A stretch of 64,000 nt of DNA from Heliocidaris erythrogramma. Taxonomy: Eukaryota > Echinodermata > Echinoidea > Camarodonta > Echinometridae. Below, in pieces: positions 56,590 through 64,000 of this stretch; the stretch's first letter is position 1, and every line of letters starts with the position of its first letter. The stretch covers positions 28,086,199 through 28,150,198 of the forward strand of contig CM046864.1 of assembly GCA_025617745.1 (NCBI GenBank), read 5' to 3'. The notes beneath the pieces are model-generated. The model was not told the DNA's origin. It did no database searches and saw only the letters and a program-made list of their open reading frames with translations. Both the position numbers and the translations under genes were made by a program.

Positions 56590-57130
56590 CTTTCTCTCTT
56601 TCTCAACCCCCCCCCCCCCACTAGCGTACCCGGGGGGGGGGGGGGGGGGGGGGGGCAAGGGTACAGACTACAGACTGCCCCCTAACAGCTTTTTTGAAAT
56701 TCTTTTTGCTTGTCAGAAAATTATGGAGGAAAAACTGGACCTCATCAAATCTGGTAACCCCCCCCCCCCCCCGAGCGAAATTTTGAGGCGAAAACAAATT
56801 CTCAGAGGGCTAGCTAAAAAAAAAAATCCCCTCCCCCCATTTTCATCAAATCTTCTCTTTCACCTTTTCTCATCTTTTTTTCTTCCCTCTCTCTTTTTCA
56901 TCCCTCTCTCTCTCTCATACACACGCCTCGATCACACGTCCTGGTTCATTTTGGAGGAAAATAATTCTTGGAGGGCTGCATAAAAAAAAATCCCCCCCCC
57001 CCATTTTCATCAAATCTTCTCTTTCACCTTTTTCTCATTTTTTTCTTCCCTCTCTCTTTTTTATCTCTTTCTCTCTCATACACACACCTCGATCACACGT
57101 CCTGGTTCATTTCCCCCCCCCCCCCCCGGC
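56590..57130. repeat. Poly-C/poly-G region with tandem duplication of about 165 bp
   Basis: CATTTTCATCAAATCTTCTC to CACGTCCTGGTTCATTT occurs twice (about 56838-56952 and 57002-57113), each preceded by AAAAAATCCCC and a C run. Runs of up to 25 G (about 56632-56656) and C runs flank it. The Pro-rich frame here is an artefact. Confidence 0.7.
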
Positions 57131-58754
57131 CGTCCCCCGTACGGTTCATGTCATTGACATAACGTGAGAGGACCTTTATCATGTTCACATACGAATTTTC
57201 AATTACATATTTCTTTCTTACAATCAAGATTTAAGGTGCAATTATTTGCACACGTCGATTCGCAAATACAGTTAGATTTTCTCACTTTTTAATGAATATT
57301 TTCCTACGTGCAAAAATGAGAACAGTCTTTAGAGATGTTTAGACATTGTCTTACTTTTTAAATATACGTTTAATTATTTTTCTTAAAAAATAATTTATAT
57401 GCAGTCATAATCTTTCAAGAGTTCGATTACAGCTGACTTGTCAAGGTCAAAGAATATCATTCTCTTCTTGACAGTAGTACAAATATGTACATTCATTAAA
57501 AGAAATGAATTTCAATATAAATGAATCATACATTCTTAATTTTAATCCCTATTCAAGAGGTAAATTATTTGATTTTACACTGGAGAAATAAATACTATTA
57601 ACTTATTTACCCACTACATCCCGCAAAAGAAGAAATAATAAAAGACCATCTAATTTCCATGTTCAATACGCACACCATGCTACTCTTGGAAAACAAAGAT
57701 AATGTTGAGTCTTGTTGACAGTTCTAAGAAATATAAACTAAATGATTCATCTTCCTTTTAGTTGGTACACGTATATTGCATATTACTAGTATTAAAAGTC
57801 TAACTAAAAAAATGGGGGGGGGGGGGGAAACACACACAGAGATCTAATTCTATAGTTTTAATCTAAATATGGGAAAAATCGTCTAGAATGGCCCTTGTGT
57901 ACATAAAAAGCGGTTTTCTATGGCTAAAATATGTTGAAAAAGTAGGAATTCCTACTTTTGTCTGAAAAGTGGCATCCCTGAAATAAAGTGTTGAATAGTA
58001 TGGATTTTCTCTGTAGATCAATAATAGTATAATAATTCAATTAGCACAAATTCATAGAATCAGTTAATTATTATTATTAATTTGTTATACATGGTGAGAA
58101 GATTTAATAAAGGAGAGGCCAAGTGGCTTTGGCAGTGCTTATCTTTATTTCATTAGGGGCCATGTAATGTCACTAGGCCACATAGAAGAGGGAGACCTCC
58201 TCACAAAAATGAGCTACTACACAAAATGGCTGCATGTGACTGCAACATTTGACATGGGGAGGGGGTGGGTAAGATGGTTAAGATATAATTGAAGAACTTT
58301 AAAACTCCTCTTCCGCCATTCTAATGATGCATATTAGACTGGAATCCAGGTATGATTTCAATATGAAGAAATAGATGTTTATCAAATCAGGGGTCTATTT
58401 CACTGAAGAGCTGAAGTAGAAATCCATGTCTGTTGAAAGAAAAGAAGAAAGATTTTAGAAAATAGCATCCATAGTGTTTCTATAATTTAATAAGCAACAA
58501 TTAGAATTTGAAAAAAGAGTTTCCTATTAAATAGTTAACATTGACTCTTTAAATGAAATTAATAGAATAATAAGTGGGAATTCTCAAAAGTATTTAAAGA
58601 GGAAAAAAGTTTGTCCAGTTGGACAGATTTTCAAGGCTATTCAAAATAAACTAAATTATTAAAGTCACAAGAAAATTCAATCATGTTTATGTAAAAAAAA
58701 GGAAAAAAGCGCTTCCTAAACAAAAACAAGCAAAAGATACGACTGCGTCTTCAA
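57131..58754. other. No recognisable gene
   Basis: AT-rich, with a 13-G run near 57816. I see no ORF of interest, transposon ends or tandem repeats. Confidence 0.4.
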
Positions 58755-60045
58755 TATGCCTCCGCTTGTATTCAGATAATTCCTGATCACCTACAAGTAT
58801 AATATAGTTGATGCGCATTCATCAAATGGTTATTGCGAAATTGTGATTTAAAACACTAAAATCCTATATTACTAATTGACCTCTGACTATAAAGCAATAT
58901 AATCAGTTGTTCTTGAGATATCGTGGAAATGTAGCCAAAAACTATATTAATATCATGTAAATTGGCCGCTGAGACCTGCAACCTGTGACCTTTGACCTAC
59001 TTACCCCCAAATTCTAATCAGTTCATTTTCCTATGGTAGTACATGCTGGTACGAAGTTTGATGTTCTTACCTCAAACAGTTCTTGAGATATCGCAGTAAC
59101 GAGGCTAAAAACCAGTAATTTCATGTAATTTCATGTAAATTGACCTCTGTGACCTCTGACCTTTGACCTACTTACCCCAAAATCTAATCAGTTCATCTTT
59201 CTATGGGGATACATACTGGTACCAAGTTTGAAGTTCTCACCTCAGATAGTTCTTGAGATATCGCGGTAACGGTGCTAAAAACCAGTAATTCCATGTAATT
59301 TCATGTAAATTGACCTCTGTGACCTCTGAACTTTGACCTACCTACCCAAAATCTAATCAGTTCCTCTTTCTACGGGGATACATACTGGTACCAAGTTTGA
59401 AGTTCTTACCTCAAACAGTTCTTCAGAAATCGCGGTAACGGTGCTAAAAACCAAGAATTTCATGTAATTTCATGTAAATTGACCTCTGTGACCTCCTTAT
59501 CCCAAAATCTAATCAGTTCATCTTCGTATGGGGATACATACTTAGTCTAGTACCAAGTTTGAAGTTCTTACCTCAAACAGTTCTTGAGATATTGCAGTAA
59601 CGAGGCTAAAAACCAGTAATTTCATGTAATTTCATGTAAATTGACCTCTGTGACCTCTGACCTTTGACCTACTTACCCCAAAATCTAATCAGTTCATCTT
59701 TCTATGGGGATACATACTGGTACCAAGTTTGAAGTTCTCACCTCAGATAGTTCTTGAGATATCGCGGTAACGGTGCTAAAAACCAAGAATTTCATGTAAT
59801 TTCATGTAAATTGACCTCTGTGACCTCTGACCTTTGACCTCCTTATCCCGAAATCTAATCAGTTCATCTTCGTATAGGGATACATACTAGTACCAAGTTT
59901 GAAGTTCTTACCTCAAATGATTCTTCAGATATCGCGGTAACGAGAAGTGGGACGGACGGACGGACGCACGCACGCACGCACGCACGGACGGACGAACCCG
60001 AAAACATAATGCCTCCGGCACCCACCTTCGGTGGGCGGAGGCATA
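58755..60045 (+). mobile_element. Pearl/HINE-like element: tandem core, microsatellite, 3' hairpin
   Basis: Ends are 11-bp inverted copies (TATGCCTCCGC at 58755, GCGGAGGCATA ending 60045). The body is about six tandem units of roughly 170 bp (TTCTTGAGATATCGCGG near 58911, 59082, 59250, 59418, 59580, 59750, 59922), then (GGAC)n/(GCAC)n at 59948-59992, then a hairpin at 60009-60044 (15-bp stem, 3-nt bulge). This order is that of bivalve pearl elements and Helentron-associated HINEs. No protein is encoded. Confidence 0.75.
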
Positions 60046-60090
60046 AAAAAATAAATTGTACCTTGATTGTATTGAAGTACTAATAGCAAC

Positions 60091-60303
60091 CAGGGGCGTC
60101 GATTATGGGGTGGTAAGTGGGCAGTAGGAGGGAAAATATATAGTTTTGCCCCCCCCCCCCCAAAAAAAAAAAACAAAAACAACAAACAACAAACAAACAA
60201 ACAAACAAACAAACAAAAAATCTATATATTTCCCTGCCTCATGAAGGGTGCTACTAGGCTGTTTTGCCCCCCCCCCCTTTAGAAAAACACATCGACGCCC
60301 CTG
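60091..60303. mobile_element. hAT-like MITE
   Basis: CAGGGGCGTCGAT (60091-60103) and its perfect complement (60291-60303). The interior has two C runs and an (AAAC)n tract. The 8-bp flanks do not match, so the insertion is old or rearranged. Confidence 0.7.
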
Positions 60304-60587
60304 ACGGCTGATAACAATCTTATGGGGTTGCAATCAATTGCAAATTGTAAAGCAAATTAGAACAACCATTCTGATTCATTGGTTCAGGGTCTGCCCATTC
60401 AAGAAGATGCGCTTGCAACAATGATTTTGATTGGTCATTACCGATCAGTTGCAACTTGCAATCAATCGCAACTTTCTTGCAACACCCCATAACTCTTACA
60501 GCATATGCCTACCATGCAAAACTGAAGCAGCTAAGTATTAATTGTTCCTCTCAGAATTTGTCTTCATTCTCAGTAGGTAAGCCTTCC

Positions 60588-60589
60588 TC

Positions 60590-60622
<33 letters not shown>
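60588..60622 (+). repeat. (TCA)n microsatellite
   Basis: About 11 perfect TCA triplets. A second low-complexity tract, (CTA)n then (AAT)n, lies at 60750-60835. Confidence 0.9.
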
Positions 60623-61965
60623 TATTGTATAATAGATGAGGTAGAGAAGCATTATCCTGTATTAAGCAAAAAAATCACACTTTTCAAAGAGGAGACAAAC
60701 TACAACATATTCATGGATTCTAATCGAAAGTGTCATTTTTGGCCCTGATAATACTACTACTACTACTACTATTAATAATAACAATAATAATAATAATGAT
60801 CATAATGATAATAATAATGAAAATAATAATATCATCAATAACATAAGTTCACCCATCTTATTTGGTTTTGTTTCTGTTTGCAGGAATTAATGAAATGTTT
60901 AATCTAAGGGGACTAAAATTTGTATTTGTGACATCATACTGAACATCCCTAATAAAGAGATTTAAAGAAACTAAACAGCTAATTTAATATTACACTGAAA
61001 ACAGACCTCAGTGGTCTCAGTGGTGGGGGGTTCAGAAAGAGAGAAAGAAAGGAAAGAATAAAAATGTAAGTTTTCGGGTCAATGAATTGTCCATTCCTCA
61101 GAAAAAAAAAATTGTTGTTGTTTTGGTTGGACACTGTTAACTAAAAATGCCTCTCTTTATTGTGAACACATCACACCCCCCCCCCCCCCCGGTAAACTGA
61201 TCCTAGATCCACTACCACCACCAGACCTATAATTTTTAGCTGTAATAGGTCTAACTAGTTAGGTCTAGTCCCTAACCCCGGGACGCTGCCACGAACGCTA
61301 CGCGTTCAGGCTGTCACAGTAAGGTCTAGACTTACCTGTTTATTTCTCATGTCTCATCAAAGTCTTTAATAGTAGGACTTTCCACTTCATCCGGCACCTC
61401 CAACAGTTGTTGAGTTATGTAAGGAGACCTCTAACATTAAGCTCTAGTAGACCTTCAAGTAGATCAGCCACAAGTTAGTTCCTTGCCATGTTTATCTGAC
61501 GGAAATCAAAGTCAACATGATGAGACTATAAATGAATGCGATACTGAAACAAAGGCCATCCAGCTATTACTCAGCGGATATTTATTACCTCTTAAAAAGG
61601 GCTGTTGGTCTAGAATTAACACTAAATTATGAAACCCCCTCCTCATCATCATGATGATGCTTGCCTAGACCGAAATTTCTGTCTGGATGCTTGCCTAGCT
61701 AGCCTTAGCCTTGGCTCAACTTTAAAAGAAAAAATGGGCCAAAGCTCATCTATCATTAGTACACCTAAGCAAATTAACTTTGACTATGAACCACTGCGTT
61801 AAAATACAACCCTGCATTAGCAAACGGTGTAACATTTACTCAAAGTAAACCTGGACCTGGACTGGTCTCTGGAAAATACTAGTAGTATCAACATGTAACC
61901 CCTTCCTCATTCCCCCCAAAAAATCCGGACTAGAATAACATAATTCACTATTCAGAATTACTGCG

Positions 61966-61995
61966 GCAGCCCGAACACGTAAGTGTTCGGGCTGC
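61966..61995. repeat. Perfect 13-bp hairpin
   Basis: GCAGCCCGAACAC, loop GTAA, then the exact complement. Confidence 0.85.
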
Positions 61996-62389
61996 GATCA
62001 GCAGTCCTTTGATTGCTTGGATGTCTCTTAATTACAAGGTCGTTTGTCAAAATGATAGCCATGAAACATGACATTAGTTGATTTTAGGGTACTTTAGGTA
62101 CTTACAAAATTTCCGATTGACTGTCGTCTTTCTTTTCAATGAGGATGATACAAAAAGGCATATTTATCTCCAAGAGCCTGTACTAAAAACTTCCGTAGGT
62201 CGGTGTTTTGCTTGCAATGCGCATGCGTCAACAGCTCCAATTAATACAGACAAGATCAAGAAGGGAGGATTATGAATATTCATTAGACGAGTGGGCTCGA
62301 GCGCTCGAGAGCGCTCGAGATCGGCGGATGATATATGAATATTCATTATTCCTGTGACGAAAACTATGGCGTCATTGTAATAAATATTC

Positions 62390-62540
62390 ATAGGCGCATG
62401 CGCAAGTGCCTATTTTCGTTTCTGCTTCAACAACATGGCGAATGGGACTGGTTTCGAAAATTGAGAGTAAAAAGTGGCATTCATCGATTCTACACATTTT
62501 TTAGGAAAAGCTGATTTGCGGAAGGTATGTTTAGGTAAGT
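62390..62540 (+). promoter_or_regulatory. Candidate promoter and non-coding first exon
   Basis: NRF1-type palindrome GCGCATGCGC (62394-62403), then CAACATGGCGAA (YY1-like, 62431-62442), then a donor GGAAG|GTATGT at 62524 and an alternative TTTAG|GTAAGT at 62534. The ATG at 62435 opens only nine codons, so exon 1 would be mostly untranslated. No matching acceptor or coding exon is visible before the window ends. Confidence 0.35.
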
Positions 62541-63189
62541 GGCATCGTATATATGATACTTTAATTCAAAAAAAATAACTAATATGGCCATATTTTCAAT
62601 GGTCATTTGAACATTGGTACATTGTGAGACCCACCGAATCGTACTGGTTTCACTCAGGACGCTGCCATTCCGTGGCAGCGTCCCGGGGCTATATTCAGAA
62701 TAGCCTACAGAATCAATTAGAAAGGGTCTCACCTGGGCCCTTTGTCTTTCAGAATATAACAGGGTCTATGCGTCTACATCTAACTTAGATAACCAAATCA
62801 TCGACATGCAGACTAAGTTCGATCTATTTCGAGGTTTACTAAATCCATCAGCCATTGGCATTGACATCAATCAATAGATCATCTATCGAAACGTATCGAG
62901 ATAGTCCCGCCCGAAAGTCAGGGTTAGCCGTCACGAGTGACCGGGTGGTAAGGGGAATCGAGCTGCAACATTAGCTCATGACGATGAAAATTGAATTGAA
63001 AGTTCGAGAGTAGATTACACATTGGTTTATGACATACAGCTATGTAGAATCATTTCAAAATGTAGAGAAATTGAAACAGATTACTCACAATGGCAGAACT
63101 TCTTATGAATATATTCTGATTTTCGAAAATTCAGCATAAATACAGGTGTACTCACCTCTAAACTTTCCACAACTTTTTTTACTCTGTGC

Positions 63190-63222
63190 GGGTGACGTCA
63201 AATTCACAGCGGAAGTGACGAA
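63190..63222. promoter_or_regulatory. CRE and ETS/CRE composite sites
   Basis: A full CRE TGACGTCA (63193-63200) and GCGGAAGTGACG (63209-63220), an ETS-half-CRE composite familiar from housekeeping promoters. Direction and target gene are unknown; with 62390-62540 it may form a divergent promoter region. Confidence 0.35.
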
Positions 63223-63636
63223 AAGAGGTCAAATCGTTCCTTTTCAATCACATTCATATTCATAAGGTCCGGTCCAATCAAAGTTTGATAAATCGGAGTA
63301 TGCAAAACAAAAATGAATAATGCATAAGGTGTTTCTCGATACTTTTCGATATTTTCTTGGTATCGGGGGCTTCGGGAAAATGAAATGTTACCAAATGGGC
63401 GTGGCCGAATCAGGGCCGAATACGCTTAGCCTGAATGGTGACGCTACAGCTTATATGCAAATGAGGGAAATCCGCGGGTGCTACCTTTCCGTCTATAAGT
63501 TTTAATTTTTCTATGATCCAACTGCATGCACTGCCGCGCGCCACTCCCTGAACTGAAATCGGGCTGTAAATCCCCGTGAAAATCCCTGAAAATATCAGAA
63601 AATGTTCCATTTACATATTGGTGCCAAAGTGAAAAA

Positions 63637-63832
63637 TATACCCCCTAAACGCGTTCGGCCAGATTAGTCAAAAGCACCCCTTTTTGTTGAAAATCAGCGT
63701 TTTTGGACCCCTTAACGCGTAACGCGCTTTACGCGTTCCACCTGAAAAAAAGACCCCTTTTTACGCGTTTTCTTGGACGCGCATGTGTACACCCATATAT
63801 CTGAGTGCCCCCCCCCCCCCCCCCCCCCCCCC
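63637..63832 (-). repeat. Poly-G-led dispersed element, copy 3 (inverted)
   Basis: ACCCCCTAAACGCG, CAGATTAGTCAAAAGCACCC, then GCGCATGTGTACACCCATAT and ATCTGAGTG with a 25-C run: the inverted form of 24958-25148. Confidence 0.75.
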
Positions 63833-63837
63833 GGGAT

Positions 63838-64000
63838 GCGTCTTTTTTTTTTGTAACCAAGCCTAGGCAGATTTCGCATTTTTTCATGAATATTCATGAT
63901 GCAGGGTCGGGAAACAGTTCCGATTGGTCTTCATGAAAGCACGGTCGGTGGGGGAAAAAAGTCCCTGGCCTGCACGTACGTACGCATATTACGTGCAGCG
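63838..64000 (+). mobile_element. Partial Mutator-like element end at window edge
   Basis: From GCGTCTTTTTTTTTT the sequence follows the left TIR of 43246-44636 closely (GTAACCAAGCCTAGGCAG, TCATGAATATTCATGA, CAGGGTCGGGAAAC) and is cut by the window end. Confidence 0.85.

Larger units (their letters stand above)
61276..62688. repeat. Inverted pair of CCCCGGGACGCTGCCACG
   Basis: A perfect 18-bp inverted match between 61276-61293 and 62671-62688. It may mark a 1.4-kb element, but no target duplication is visible, and the right copy also forms a local 11-bp hairpin (62657-62683), so two separate small repeats are equally possible. Confidence 0.4.

Noticed and set aside
60009-60044. Rho-independent terminator or Helitron 3' end
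   Set aside because: The hairpin is part of a pearl/HINE-like repeat in a eukaryotic genome and the CTRR end of canonical Helitrons is absent.

Overview
This is a repeat-dominated stretch of an invertebrate animal nuclear genome. No complete host gene can be supported. Eukaryotic signs are non-LTR and LTR retrotransposon remnants, DNA-transposon derivatives with terminal inverted repeats (TIRs) and target-site duplications (TSDs), intron-like splice donors, tetra- and trinucleotide microsatellites, and a 500-N assembly gap (40712-41211). A sea urchin or related marine deuterostome fits best. The L2-type LINE has a 2A-like motif behind a signal-peptide-like start, a configuration I recall from sea urchin. 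A foldback element carries a 15-bp minisatellite in both halves, reminiscent of sea urchin TU elements. The window also holds a 'pearl/HINE'-like element with a hairpin end. This assignment is inference; bivalves, amphioxus or hemichordates are not excluded.

Layout. 1-5.3 kb: TIR elements, one with a hAT-type MITE nested in it, and inverted repeats. 5.9-6.7 kb: a promoter-like cluster with a small ORF, and a LINE endonuclease scrap. 7.0-9.9 kb: diverged tandem repeats leading into 10.3-13.5 kb, a decayed Ty3/gypsy-like element. That element has a helix-hairpin-helix Gag, a CCHC knuckle, a protease and a reverse transcriptase (RT), and is joined in frame to a TatD-family nuclease. 14-16.3 kb: a hAT MITE with perfect 8-bp TSD, a tRNA-like SINE head and a trinucleotide microsatellite. 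16.36-19.9 kb (minus): a nearly full-length L2-like LINE with two frameshifts and one nonsense codon. 20-29 kb: a long foldback element, then a 215/214-bp tandem array in two inverted blocks (21.15-21.99 and 25.15-28.86 kb) with MITEs between. 30.2-32.3 kb: about 490-bp tandem duplications with exon-like segments. 33.6-36.6 kb: a second copy of the TIR family at the window start, telomere-like repeats and a TA-flanked MITE. 37.2-39.6 kb: a strongly G-skewed duplicated block. 41.8-42.9 kb: a 61-bp array built of ACGAAAT/ATTTCGT. 43.2-44.6 kb: a long-TIR element with a 9-bp TSD (Mutator-like). 45-50 kb: inverted repeats, a 1.5-kb hAT-like element with a nested element, and an RTE-like LINE 3' piece. 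51.3-53.0 kb (minus): a 5'-truncated CR1/Jockey-group LINE. 53.2-54.65 kb: the foldback element. 58.76-60.05 kb: the pearl/HINE-like element. 61-64 kb: two promoter-like clusters, one with a candidate non-coding first exon, then a partial second copy of the Mutator-like end at the window edge.

The recognisable coding pieces are independent transposable-element remnants at different stages of decay; they do not form a pathway. The most unusual are the gypsy-TatD chimera, the foldback element with inverted minisatellite blocks, and a dense set of G/C homopolymer tracts (over thirty of about 9-31 bases), many sitting inside hAT-like MITEs. First exons of real genes may lie near 4.05-4.18, 5.9-6.3 and 62.4-62.5 kb, but no downstream coding exons are recognisable.
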